Below are positions 33,823 to 42,208 of a stretch of DNA of 64,000 bases, one piece after another (within the stretch, counting starts at the first letter, position 1; the number at the start of each line of letters is the position of its first letter). The stretch comes from an uncultured Roseburia sp. (GTDB lineage: Bacteria; Bacillota; Clostridia; Lachnospirales; Lachnospiraceae): positions 1 to 64,000 of the forward strand of contig UQNW01000008.1 of NCBI GenBank assembly GCA_900542495.1, given 5' to 3'. A program made the position numbers and the translations under genes. The notes beneath the pieces were generated by a model. That model had not been told where the DNA came from and ran no database searches. It saw only the letters and a program-made list of their open reading frames with translations.

Positions 33823-34269
33823 ATGTTGATGCCTAGTATTTTTGGAGAGAGTTTATTTGATGATTTTGACAATTTAATGAATTTTTCATTCCCGGATGTT
33901 GATAGAACATTGTATGGCAAACATGCAAAGAATATGATGAAGACAGATGTTAAGGAGACAGACAATGGCTACGAAGTAGCAATTGATCTTCCAGGATTTA
34001 AGAAAGATGAACTTCATCTTGAGTTGAACGATGGATACCTGACTATCAGTGCCGAGAAGGGACTCGACAAGGATGAGAAGGATAAGAATGACAAATACAT
34101 CAGACGTGAACGTTATGCAGGCAGCATGAGCCGAAGCTTTTATGTTGGTGAGAACATGAAAGAGGAAGATATTCATGCGAAATACGAAAACGGTATCCTG
34201 ACATTGGACGTTCCGAAAGAACAGAAGAAAGCTGTTCCGGAAAAACGTTACATTGCAATTGAAGGATAA
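33823..34269 (+). CDS. Hsp20/alpha-crystallin small heat-shock protein
   Basis: A 148-residue holdase chaperone. The alpha-crystallin domain spans ~40-135: DVKETDNGYEVAIDLPGFKK, GYLTISAEKG, RRERYAGSMSRSFYV and ENGILTLDVPK; the C-terminal IAI matches the IxI dimer-contact motif. AAGGAGAG precedes the ATG. The ~135-nt leader contains a small hairpin TCCAC-AAAAAA-GTGGA and a TTCCTT that could pair with the ribosome site, so extra RNA-level heat control is possible but unproven. Confidence 0.92.
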   Translation: MLMPSIFGESLFDDFDNLMNFSFPDVDRTLYGKHAKNMMKTDVKETDNGYEVAIDLPGFKKDELHLELNDGYLTISAEKGLDKDEKDKNDKYIRRERYAGSMSRSFYVGENMKEEDIHAKYENGILTLDVPKEQKKAVPEKRYIAIEG

Positions 34270-34276
34270 ATAAAAT

Positions 34277-34320
34277 GCCCGGTATCAATGGTGTAAAACC
34301 GTTGGTACCGGGCGTTTTTT
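34277..34320 (+). terminator. Terminator after hsp20
   Basis: GCCCGGTATCAATGG (34277-34291) pairs with CCGTTGGTACCGGGC (34299-34313), followed by GTTTTTT. It abuts the converging trmB gene. Confidence 0.88.
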
Positions 34321-34959
34321 CTATCTCGAAGCAATCAATTTACAGATTGGATTTCCCTTGGAAGAAAACTTTTCTTCATATTCCGTCATGACGTTTCCTT
34401 CGTTTAAGACAGGGTCATGGTGTAAGTCTCTGGTGTAAGCGTCTAATTTCCAGCCGGCTTCCGGAACTTCCTCTAATGAAAATGTGAAAAGATCCTGATT
34501 GTCAGTCTTAAATTCCAGATGTCCCTCTTTTTTCAAAATCTGGTCATAGCGCGCAAAAAACTGTCTGGAAGTGAGGCGTCTCTTGGCGTGGCGGTCTTTC
34601 GGCCAGGGATCGGAGAAGTTTAAGTAAATACGGTCGACTTCGTCTCTGGCGAAAACCTCTGCAACATCGGCAGCGTCCATGCAGATAAACTTAATATTAG
34701 GAAGCGGATTCTGCTCCATTTTCTGTAAAGCGCGTAAAAGAACGCTGGAGTAACGCTCAATTCCAATGTAATTAATGTCCGGGTGCAGGGCAGCCATATC
34801 CATGATAAAACGGCCTTTTCCCATGCCAATCTCGATATGAAGCGGCTGTGCTGTCTCGAAGCAGTCCTGCCAGTGACCTTTCTGCTCCTCTGGATTTTTG
34901 ATGCAGTATTCACTATTTAAAATGGCGTCATCTGCGCCGGGAATATTTCTTAATCTCAT
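34321..34959 (-). CDS. trmB: tRNA (guanine-N7-)-methyltransferase
   Basis: A 212-residue SAM enzyme that makes m7G46 in tRNA. SAM motif: IEIGMGKGRFIMDMA; catalytic signature: NFSDPWPKDRHAKRRLT; C-terminal KTDNQDLFTFSLEE. AAGG precedes the start. It stands alone on the minus strand. Confidence 0.94.
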   Translation of the reverse strand: MRLRNIPGADDAILNSEYCIKNPEEQKGHWQDCFETAQPLHIEIGMGKGRFIMDMAALHPDINYIGIERYSSVLLRALQKMEQNPLPNIKFICMDAADVAEVFARDEVDRIYLNFSDPWPKDRHAKRRLTSRQFFARYDQILKKEGHLEFKTDNQDLFTFSLEEVPEAGWKLDAYTRDLHHDPVLNEGNVMTEYEEKFSSKGNPICKLIASR

Positions 34960-35137
34960 AAAACAACCTTTCTAATGATGTAAACTAATATTTTTTCAAA
35001 ATGTATTTTCGTTTTTTGCAGCAAATATATCTAAGCGCAAAACAATCAGTTACATTCTACAATAAAAAAACCCCAACTTTCAAGCACACATTGCATAATC
35101 TGACAAATTAATAAAGTCTTAAAATGATGAAAAGTGG
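34960..35137. other. A/T-rich intergenic region between divergent trmB and dacA
   Basis: No gene seen in this interval or up to dacA at 35263. It should hold the trmB promoter on the minus strand; I could not pick out a strong one. Confidence 0.5.
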
Positions 35138-35166
35138 TTGCATGTATTTTTTCCAACTATTATACT
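35138..35166 (+). promoter_or_regulatory. Promoter of the D-Ala-D-Ala carboxypeptidase gene
   Basis: TTGCAT (35138-35143), 17-bp spacer, TATACT (35161-35166), with a ~90-nt leader. Confidence 0.6.
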
Positions 35167-35262
35167 AATAATGTTGATAACGCGATCGCAATCTGCAAAA
35201 ATTGTGTATACATGGGACGGATTGTGCGAAATTAATAGATTTACTATAGATTTGGAGTTTTT

Positions 35263-36648
35263 ATGAAGTTTAAAAATAGATGGAAAAAGGCGGCATGCCT
35301 GCTTCTTACGATAGTTTCTACTGTCTGTCTTGGAAAAGTGGACGTCAAGGCGGCAGATTACTGGCCGGATGCACCGGAAACACTCTCACCGAGTGTTATT
35401 TTGATGGAAGAGTCCACAGGCACGATCCTTTATGAAAAAAACATGGATGAAGCGCATTACCCGGCAAGTATCACAAAGATCATGACCACGCTGCTGGCGT
35501 TGGAAAATGGTAATCTGAGTGACATGGTCACTTTTTCGGATGATGCGATCAACAACACGGAAGGATCGGGAATTGCCAGAGATTACGGCGAGCAGATGAC
35601 CTTAGAGCAGTGTCTTTATGGTGTCATGTTAGAGTCGGCAAATGAATGTGCCTATGCTGTCGCAGAACATGTGGGCGGCACGGTAGAAAATTTTGTGGAC
35701 ATGATGAATGCCAAAGCAAAAGAATTAGGCTGTACCAACACACATTTTGCCAATCCGCACGGCTTACAGGATGAAAATCATTACACGACCGCACATGATA
35801 TGGCGTTGATCGCGCAGGCGGCTTATCAGAATGAAACGTTTCGTATTATTATCGGAACGAAGATGTATACGATCCCTCCAACCAATAAGCATGCGGAGGA
35901 GACGGTGTTAAGGAATCATCACGATATGCTCTGTACTTACCACAATGCGAACCGTAAGTATTTATATCCGTACTGTGTCGGCGGAAAGACCGGATACACG
36001 GCGACTGCAAACAGCACGCTTGTGACTTACGCGGAAAAAGATGGTATGACACTGATCTGTGTGGTAATGGACACGCAGTCACCGAATCAGTTTATTGATA
36101 CAGTAAATTTATTTGATTATGCATTTGACAATTTTCAGGTGCTGAATGTAGCAGAAAATGATACGAATTACAGCGCAGAGACAACGGTGGATAATGGCAA
36201 TCTGAACAATATTGCGCCATTTGTGGAGCTTGATAAAGATGCCGTCATTGTTCTGCCGAAAACAGCAGAATTTTCAGATACCTCATCTTCCGTGGAATAT
36301 AATGACAGCGATCCGGAGATTGCAGGGAGCATCACATATACTTATGCGGGAAGAAATATAGGAAAAGCAGATATTAAGACAACCGGCGTGGTCGTGGAAG
36401 GCTATGCATTTGACAATGAGTCGACCGAGGAGGAGGAACAGGAAGCAGTCTCCACGGTGCAGGTGAAACCGATTGTTGTGGTATTACTCATTGTTGCAGT
36501 GATTTTGCTTGGTGTACTTTTATTTTTCTTAAAACGTTTTTACGATAATTACTATATTATCAAACACAACAGAGCCGTTCGTAGAGACAGAAAAGATCAG
36601 AAACGAAGAATCAGAAAAAAACGTAGAAGACGCAGAAGATGGAGATAA
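35263..36648 (+). CDS. D-alanyl-D-alanine carboxypeptidase (DacA/DacF type, S11)
   Basis: A 461-residue penicillin-binding protein that trims the terminal D-Ala of peptidoglycan stem peptides. A signal peptide is followed by the SxxK motif SITKIMTT, SAN in ESANECAYAVAE and KTG in VGGKTGYTATAN. A beta-rich stalk leads to a C-terminal TM helix (VVVLLIVAVILLGVLLFFL) and an unusual cytoplasmic tail of ~40 residues ending in a run of Arg/Lys (RRIRKKRRRRRRWR). Most family members end in an amphipathic helix instead. Confidence 0.9.
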   Translation: MKFKNRWKKAACLLLTIVSTVCLGKVDVKAADYWPDAPETLSPSVILMEESTGTILYEKNMDEAHYPASITKIMTTLLALENGNLSDMVTFSDDAINNTEGSGIARDYGEQMTLEQCLYGVMLESANECAYAVAEHVGGTVENFVDMMNAKAKELGCTNTHFANPHGLQDENHYTTAHDMALIAQAAYQNETFRIIIGTKMYTIPPTNKHAEETVLRNHHDMLCTYHNANRKYLYPYCVGGKTGYTATANSTLVTYAEKDGMTLICVVMDTQSPNQFIDTVNLFDYAFDNFQVLNVAENDTNYSAETTVDNGNLNNIAPFVELDKDAVIVLPKTAEFSDTSSSVEYNDSDPEIAGSITYTYAGRNIGKADIKTTGVVVEGYAFDNESTEEEEQEAVSTVQVKPIVVVLLIVAVILLGVLLFFLKRFYDNYYIIKHNRAVRRDRKDQKRRIRKKRRRRRRWR

Positions 36649-36651
36649 AGC

Positions 36652-37281
36652 ATGTCGGAGTCATATGCAGTCAGTGAAAAAAGAGAGTTGCTGTTAGACA
36701 GGGTCAGGAAGTTTATACTGGATAATGGCGGAATTGTAAAAAAGAGCCAGCTCGCCGGGCTGGGAATCGATTATCGCAGAATCCTTGATTTTGTGGAAAA
36801 GGGGGATATTCTGCGCGTAAAAAACGGTTATTATGCAGTTCATCTCAGTGATTTTACGGAGGAGGAGCTTGTGGCAAAGCTATTTCCGGACTGCGTGCTG
36901 AATCTGGAGAATGCGTTATATGCGTATGGCTATATCAAAAAGAAACCGTATGGCTGGCGGCTTGCGGTGGATAAGAATACTTCCAAATCACGGTTTAAAA
37001 TGGATTATCCGAAGATCATCCCAATGTATGCGGAGCCGGAGACTTTGGAGCTTGGAGTGACAGAAATACAGCTTTCTGATGTGACAGTCCGGATTTTTGA
37101 GAAGGAAAGACTGATCTGTGAATGTTTAAAATACGAGGACAAGATGGATCGGGAAAGATTCAAAGAAGGACTGATGGCTTACATAAAAGATCCGAAGAAG
37201 GATATCGCAAAGCTGATGTATTATGCAAAAGAGCGTAAAGTCGTGAAAAAAGTTCAGAATATGATTGGAGTCTGGCTTTAA
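36652..37281 (+). CDS. AbiEi-like antitoxin/regulator
   Basis: A 209-residue protein. The N-terminus (KFILDNGGIVKKSQLAGLGI, then DYRRILDFVEKGDILRVKNG and YYAV) is the winged helix of the AbiEi/type IV antitoxin family, which represses its own operon; the rest is the C-terminal antitoxin-like domain with LPDCVLNLENAL-type core and ERLICECLKYEDKMD. Its stop overlaps the next ATG by one base, the usual arrangement of AbiEi-AbiEii. Confidence 0.7.
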   Translation: MSESYAVSEKRELLLDRVRKFILDNGGIVKKSQLAGLGIDYRRILDFVEKGDILRVKNGYYAVHLSDFTEEELVAKLFPDCVLNLENALYAYGYIKKKPYGWRLAVDKNTSKSRFKMDYPKIIPMYAEPETLELGVTEIQLSDVTVRIFEKERLICECLKYEDKMDRERFKEGLMAYIKDPKKDIAKLMYYAKERKVVKKVQNMIGVWL

Positions 37282-38165
37282 TGGAACAGAACTTACTTAC
37301 GAAAAAGCAGTTAAAAGAAAAAAGCATAGAATATCAAATTCCATTTGCAGATCTGCTGGAGGCATTTTTACAGGAGACACTGATGTTTCAGGTGCTGGAG
37401 ACGGATTTCGCGAAGAATTTATGGCTGAAGAACAGGGATTGCTTTTGTCCGGATGCCTACAGAAAGGAGTGGCAGAAGCCACTTCATTTTGTATATGGGC
37501 AGGAAAACGGCGCAGCTTTACCGTCTCTGGATGAAAAATTGATCTCAGATTTTGCGGAGGAGATCTGTAGAAAAAGGGATAACCACATCCGCTGGAATTA
37601 TGCATTGGAAAAAGAGGAAAGTGATTATCTGGTTTACATAACTGGCGAATGGGAAGAAATGAAAGTTCCGCTTACCATTCGCATCAGTCCTCTTGTTTAT
37701 GACATGGTAAAACCGGAAAAACAGCAGTTACAGTCGGTGTTTTATGAAAAGAAGACGGCTTCTTATCTGCATTTCCCGGTGGAAACGTATCTGGCGGAGC
37801 AGATTTTTTCTATTATCAAGTATCTGGAACTGATTCCGTCAATGGAGGCATACGATACCGTGTTTCATCTGTTGAAGCAGGAGCCGGTGGACGGACGGCA
37901 TATTTATGAGACGATCGTTTTTCTTTGCAAAAAAGAGGAAGCAGCGCCACAGACGGAGCGGATAGAAATGCTTGCGTCTTATGAAGGTTATACTTATATG
38001 AAGAAGCGCTGGGAAAAGTATGCAAGAAAACAGGGGATAGAAAATATTTCCTGGGAAACAGTACTGCAGCAGATTTTATCTTTTGTAAATCCAATCTGGG
38101 ACGCGGTGTGCAGGGATGAGATTTTCTTTGGAGACTGGATGCCGGATCTTTCCCGCTATTTATAA
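37281..38165 (+). CDS. AbiEii-like partner, nucleotidyltransferase motif not recognisable
   Basis: A 294-residue soluble protein. Position and coupling to the AbiEi-like gene, and the C-terminal pattern HFPVETYLAEQIFSIIKYLE then AYDTVFHLLKQEPVDGRHI (where AbiEii has AeKL...RDxyD), suggest a diverged AbiEii-type toxin. The KGGTxL and SxDLD motifs that bind nucleotide and metal in AbiEii are not visible; NLWLKNRDCFC sits where the first should be. It may be inactive, very diverged or use another mechanism. Confidence 0.5.
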   Translation: MEQNLLTKKQLKEKSIEYQIPFADLLEAFLQETLMFQVLETDFAKNLWLKNRDCFCPDAYRKEWQKPLHFVYGQENGAALPSLDEKLISDFAEEICRKRDNHIRWNYALEKEESDYLVYITGEWEEMKVPLTIRISPLVYDMVKPEKQQLQSVFYEKKTASYLHFPVETYLAEQIFSIIKYLELIPSMEAYDTVFHLLKQEPVDGRHIYETIVFLCKKEEAAPQTERIEMLASYEGYTYMKKRWEKYARKQGIENISWETVLQQILSFVNPIWDAVCRDEIFFGDWMPDLSRYL

Positions 38166-38189
38166 GAGGCTGCCACGGCAGCCTCTTTT
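38164..38189 (+). terminator. Terminator after the AbiE-like pair
   Basis: AAGAGGCTGCC and GGCAGCCTCTT flank a tight loop and are followed by TT; the stop codon of the upstream gene is inside the stem. Confidence 0.75.
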
Positions 38190-38235
38190 GTGGGATATTT
38201 TTAGTGAGCAAATGCATTTGCCCACAGATTTTTTT

Positions 38236-39312
38236 TTATTGTTTGCTTAGATAGCCACGCAGAAATGCGATAATGTTTTTTAATTTGCCAAGGTCAAATA
38301 CTGGCAGAGAGGTTTTTGGATGATAGGAGAAATCAGCAAAAACCGCGATTAAATCTTTTTCCTCGCATAGAGGAGTCTCGGACCAGTCTTTTCGCAGGAT
38401 TTCAATCTTGTTTGGCGCATCCGCACCGAAATTTTCCGTCAGTACGAGGTCAGCACCGGAGAGAGAGGAAGAAAGATTTTCCAGTGTCGGCTCAAAGTAA
38501 ACATTTTTGAATACCACAGAGGAATCCTCTTTGATAAGGTGCACAACTTTCAATCCCTCGCGCTCTAATAAAGGAAGCAGACTCTCGATAAGAGGCGTCA
38601 TGATCGTTCCCGGTTTTGCGACAAAGGAAATGACAGGTGTTGTATGCAGAAATAAATCTCTGGTGTCTTTGAAATACTCGATCAGTGCCTGGGAAGAGTT
38701 CGGATGATCGAGGCCGCTTAAAATGCGAAGGGCATGATAGTAATTATCCCTTGTGTCGAGATTATAGTACTGAATGTCGATCGGCGTTGGTGCAGATTCA
38801 GCGATCGCAGACTCGGTCACATATTTTGTGCTGCATTTTTCGCGCAGCGTGTTGAACGTCAACTGGTGTAGCAGCAGGCATTTCCCAATGGTCGTGATGC
38901 AGTTTTTGGAATATGCAGCAGTCGCGGTTTCCAGATAGGAAGCTTTTCCTTCAAGTGTGCAGATATCTGCATCGCCAAGTTCCGAGAGCAGCGCAAGTCC
39001 AGTTTTTGGCTCTAAAAAAGGAGTGTCTACAGACATAAAAAAAGCGCAGTCCTCGTCGATCATAGACAGACCGGAAAAGATGCCGGACATTGGCCCTTGA
39101 TTCGGATAGATATCCGAAATCTCCGTTACCGGAAGTTTTAAATGGGCGTAGTCGCCCTTTATTTTCACCGAGAGATAGATTTTGGAAAAATACGGCTGAA
39201 ATTTTTTCACTAAATATTCAATTAAGCAGCTATCTCCAAAAGGCAGGAGAGCTTTATCGGTTCCCATTCGTGTGCTGTTACCGCCACAGAGGATCACGAG
39301 CGCATTTTCCAT
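38236..39312 (-). CDS. MobA-MobB-type fusion (molybdopterin guanylyltransferase plus degenerate MobB domain)
   Basis: A 358-residue protein. Residues 1-~190 are MobA-like: ILCGGNSTRMGTDKALLPFG is the GTP-binding loop and FFMSVDTPFLEP the Mg-binding Asp. Residues ~215-358 resemble MobB, but the P-loop (normally GxxxxGKTT) reads FVAKPGTIMTPLIESLLPLL and has lost Gly-Lys-Thr. The guanylyltransferase should attach GMP to molybdenum cofactor; the MobB part may be structural. It is transcribed away from the neighbouring decarboxylase gene. No molybdoenzyme or other cofactor gene is in the window. Confidence 0.75.
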   Translation of the reverse strand: MENALVILCGGNSTRMGTDKALLPFGDSCLIEYLVKKFQPYFSKIYLSVKIKGDYAHLKLPVTEISDIYPNQGPMSGIFSGLSMIDEDCAFFMSVDTPFLEPKTGLALLSELGDADICTLEGKASYLETATAAYSKNCITTIGKCLLLHQLTFNTLREKCSTKYVTESAIAESAPTPIDIQYYNLDTRDNYYHALRILSGLDHPNSSQALIEYFKDTRDLFLHTTPVISFVAKPGTIMTPLIESLLPLLEREGLKVVHLIKEDSSVVFKNVYFEPTLENLSSSLSGADLVLTENFGADAPNKIEILRKDWSETPLCEEKDLIAVFADFSYHPKTSLPVFDLGKLKNIIAFLRGYLSKQ

Positions 39313-39340
39313 GCTGTACCTCCGAATTGTATATGTTAGA

Positions 39341-39381
39341 TAATTGCGGAACTCAGATTCAGGTTATGAGTTTCGCAATTA
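39341..39381. repeat. Dispersed palindrome, copy B
   Basis: TAATTGCGGAACTCA (39341-39355), loop GATTCAGGTTA, TGAGTTTCGCAATTA (39367-39381). The loop is the reverse complement of TAACCTGAATC, so this copy is inverted relative to copy A. It lies between divergent genes, where a terminator would not be expected. Confidence 0.8.
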
Positions 39382-39485
39382 TTTAATATTGTGTGTCTTT
39401 AAGTGCATCTAAAATAATATATCATAATAGAAAAGACGTTGTAAAGTGTGTTATACTATACTAAAAACATCAGGAGCAGACTTAC

Positions 39486-40943
39486 ATGAAGTATTTGACA
39501 GATGAATTGAAAGAGTATGCACAGTCGGATTATTATCCGTTTCATATGCCGGGGCACAAGAGAAAAAGTCTGTCGTTTCCCAATCCGTATGAGATTGACA
39601 TTACAGAGATCGATGGATTTGACAATCTGCATCATGCAACCGGCATTATAAAAGAAGCCCAGCAACGTGGGGCAGAGCTTTATGGCTCGAAACGCTGTTT
39701 TTTCCTTGTAAATGGAAGTACATGCGGTCTGCTGGCTGCGATCAGCGCGGCTACAAGGCGTGGCGACAAGGTGCTGGTTGCGAGAAATTGTCACAAAGCG
39801 GTGTACCATGCATTATATATGAATGAATTACAGACCGAATATCTGTATCCGTCCATTACAGAAAACGGAATTCAGGGGCAGATCACAGTAGAGCAGGTGC
39901 AGGAATCGCTATATGAGAACCCGGATGCGGTCGCAGTGATCCTCACTTCCCCGACCTATGAGGGGATTGTGTCAGATGTGGCAAAGATTGCAGAGGTGTG
40001 TCATGAGCATGGGATTCCGCTTATCGTGGACGAAGCGCATGGTGCGCATTTTGGTTTCGGCGGAGGTTTCCCGGAAAATGCAGTAAAACTTGGAGCAGAT
40101 GCGGTGATTATGAGTTTACATAAAACATTGCCGTCGTTTACCCAGACAGCCCTGCTTCACCTGACCTCTGACCGGATCGATGAAAAGCAGGTGGAACGGT
40201 ATCTTTCCATTTATGAGACGAGTTCGCCGTCCTATATATTTATGGCGGGAATGGATGCGTGCATCCGTCTGGTCACAGAAAACGGGCAGAAACTTTTTAC
40301 GGATTACCGCATCCGGCTGACAGATTTTTATAAAAAAACAGCAGACTTAAAGTATCTGCACGTGATGCAGAATGAGGATTTGAGTATCGAGGAAGCCTGC
40401 GACCGGGATGACTCCAAGCTTGTGATTTTTGCAGACAAAGCCGGTATGACAGGGGAGGAGCTGCACCAGATCCTTTTGCAGAAATATCATTTGCAGATGG
40501 AAATGGTTTCCGGTTATTATGTGCTGGGAATGACAAGTCTGATGGACGAGGACGAAGGATTGGAGCGTCTGGCAGGCGCACTGCATGAGATCGATGCAAA
40601 GGCGCAGGAAGACATTTCAAATGGAAGCAAAATTTTGAATAATCTGCCGGATAATGGGACGTATCATTCCTTTATTGAGAAAATCTATCAGGAAAATCCG
40701 CGCGAAATGCAGATTTATCAGGCAGAGGAGCTTCCATATAAAGAGGTGTTCTTACAGGAGGCAGTGGGGCATATGTCCGCGGATACGATTTATCTGTATC
40801 CACCGGGAATCCCATTGATCGTACCGGGCGAGATTGTTACGAAGCGTCTGGCGGATAATATTGAGGAATGTTTATCGCTTGGACTGCGTGTGGAAGGAAC
40901 TTCTGCAGTGCAGGAGCGAATACTAAAGATTGTATATTTTTAA
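39486..40943 (+). CDS. PLP-dependent Orn/Lys/Arg decarboxylase (YaaO type)
   Basis: A 485-residue fold-type I enzyme of the short Orn/Lys/Arg decarboxylase group. N-terminal FHMPGHKRK is the family signature; PLP-binding motifs are VDEAHGAHFGF and SLHKTLPSFTQTALL with the Schiff-base Lys. C-terminal YPPGIPLIVPGE is also conserved. It makes polyamines (cadaverine, putrescine or agmatine) from basic amino acids. In Bacillus the homologue yaaO also heads the yaaR-holB-yaaT block found just downstream here. The frame ends 31 bases before the next gene. Confidence 0.87.
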   Translation: MKYLTDELKEYAQSDYYPFHMPGHKRKSLSFPNPYEIDITEIDGFDNLHHATGIIKEAQQRGAELYGSKRCFFLVNGSTCGLLAAISAATRRGDKVLVARNCHKAVYHALYMNELQTEYLYPSITENGIQGQITVEQVQESLYENPDAVAVILTSPTYEGIVSDVAKIAEVCHEHGIPLIVDEAHGAHFGFGGGFPENAVKLGADAVIMSLHKTLPSFTQTALLHLTSDRIDEKQVERYLSIYETSSPSYIFMAGMDACIRLVTENGQKLFTDYRIRLTDFYKKTADLKYLHVMQNEDLSIEEACDRDDSKLVIFADKAGMTGEELHQILLQKYHLQMEMVSGYYVLGMTSLMDEDEGLERLAGALHEIDAKAQEDISNGSKILNNLPDNGTYHSFIEKIYQENPREMQIYQAEELPYKEVFLQEAVGHMSADTIYLYPPGIPLIVPGEIVTKRLADNIEECLSLGLRVEGTSAVQERILKIVYF

Positions 40944-40974
40944 AGACTATATTATACTAAATGAGGCAGGAAAA

Positions 40975-41562
40975 ATGGGTAAAATATATTGTATCATGGG
41001 AAAAAGTTCCACGGGAAAAGATACCTTGTTTAAAAAGATACTTGGGGATGAACGTCTCGCGTTAAAGACCATTGTTCCGTACACGACAAGACCAATGCGT
41101 GCAGGGGAACAAAACGGCGTAGAATATTTTTTCTGTGATGAGGAAAAAGTGGAGCAATTAGAGCGTGAGGGGCGTATTATCGAGCTTCGCGCCTACGATA
41201 CGGTTCATGGAATCTGGAAGTATTTTACCGTGAATGATGACCAGATCGATCTGAAAAATCAGGATTATCTCATCATAGGAACGCTGGAATCCTATTTGAA
41301 GATACGCGATTACTTTGGAAAAGACAAGGTTGTGCCGATTTATATAGAGGTGGAGGACGGCGAGCGTTTGAGCCGGGCACTTTGCAGGGAGCGGATGCAG
41401 GAGAATCCGAAGTATGAGGAGCTGTGCCGCAGATTTCTTGCAGATGCCAAAGATTTTTCAGAGGAAAAATTAAAAGAAGCCGGAATCACGAGGAGATTTA
41501 TCAATCAGGATTTGGATGAGACGGAGAAAGAAATCCGTGAGCTGATCGTTGAAGACAGATAA
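40975..41562 (+). CDS. Guanylate-kinase-like nucleotide kinase
   Basis: A 195-residue P-loop kinase: GKSSTGKDTLFKKIL is the Walker A, TIVPYTTRPMRAGEQNGVEY the GMP-binding region, and the lid is near CRERMQENPKYEELCRRFL. Sequence differs from housekeeping Gmk (Asp instead of Ser/Thr after the P-loop Lys), so it may be a paralogue. It takes the position of tmk in the Bacillus yaaO-tmk-yaaQR-holB order. ATG 40975 is chosen over an upstream start for its GAGGCAGG ribosome site. Confidence 0.8.
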   Translation: MGKIYCIMGKSSTGKDTLFKKILGDERLALKTIVPYTTRPMRAGEQNGVEYFFCDEEKVEQLEREGRIIELRAYDTVHGIWKYFTVNDDQIDLKNQDYLIIGTLESYLKIRDYFGKDKVVPIYIEVEDGERLSRALCRERMQENPKYEELCRRFLADAKDFSEEKLKEAGITRRFINQDLDETEKEIRELIVEDR

Positions 41563-41689
41563 AAGAAAATTGAGGGCTGATTCCTGCAGACAGATAGAAA
41601 ATCTGACGGTAAGCAGAGTAAGTACGGTTGCATGGAATCATTTTTGCAGCCGGAGGATGAATAGAAAGAAAGAAGGAAGGTGAGCATGG

Positions 41690-42130
41690 GTGGACATTAA
41701 AGTAAATAATATCGCACAGGTAACGCAGGTGCCGGATACCGTGACGACGGAAACAGGCGACGGAAGTTTCAAGTTTACGTTGGCAAGTGCAATCACCGAT
41801 GCGGATCTTCAGGCAAAAGTAGATCTTTTAATGAATGATATCACGGCACAGGGAAACCGCATCGCACAGCATATGGATATCCGTGATATGAAAAAGTACC
41901 GCGGACTGATCAAGGATTTTTTGAACGAGGTCGTGTACCGTTCCCATAAGTTTTCGAGGGAGAACTTCTTAGACCGCAAGGGACGGCACAGGGTATACGG
42001 GCTGATCCGGCTGATCGATTCGAATCTGGATGAACTCGCAAGGGAGCTGGTGAAGGATGAAAAAGATCACATTGCGATCTTGAGCAGGATCGGTGAGATC
42101 CGTGGACTGTTGCTGGATATACTGACTTAG
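41690..42130 (+). CDS. YaaR family protein (DUF327)
   Basis: A 146-residue helical protein of unknown biochemical role. The core reads RGLIKDFLNEVVYRSHKFSR and GRHRVYGLIRLIDSNLDELA, typical of YaaR. It is the standing neighbour of holB in Bacillota. The start is GTG 41690; the ATG four bases earlier runs into a stop. Confidence 0.85.
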   Translation: MDIKVNNIAQVTQVPDTVTTETGDGSFKFTLASAITDADLQAKVDLLMNDITAQGNRIAQHMDIRDMKKYRGLIKDFLNEVVYRSHKFSRENFLDRKGRHRVYGLIRLIDSNLDELARELVKDEKDHIAILSRIGEIRGLLLDILT

Positions 42131-42208
42131 GAGACAGGACATACAGGCTGCCGGAACAAAGAGAATGTAACAGCGTAAGTTTTTTTGATATCAGAAGTGG
42201 AGCATCAT

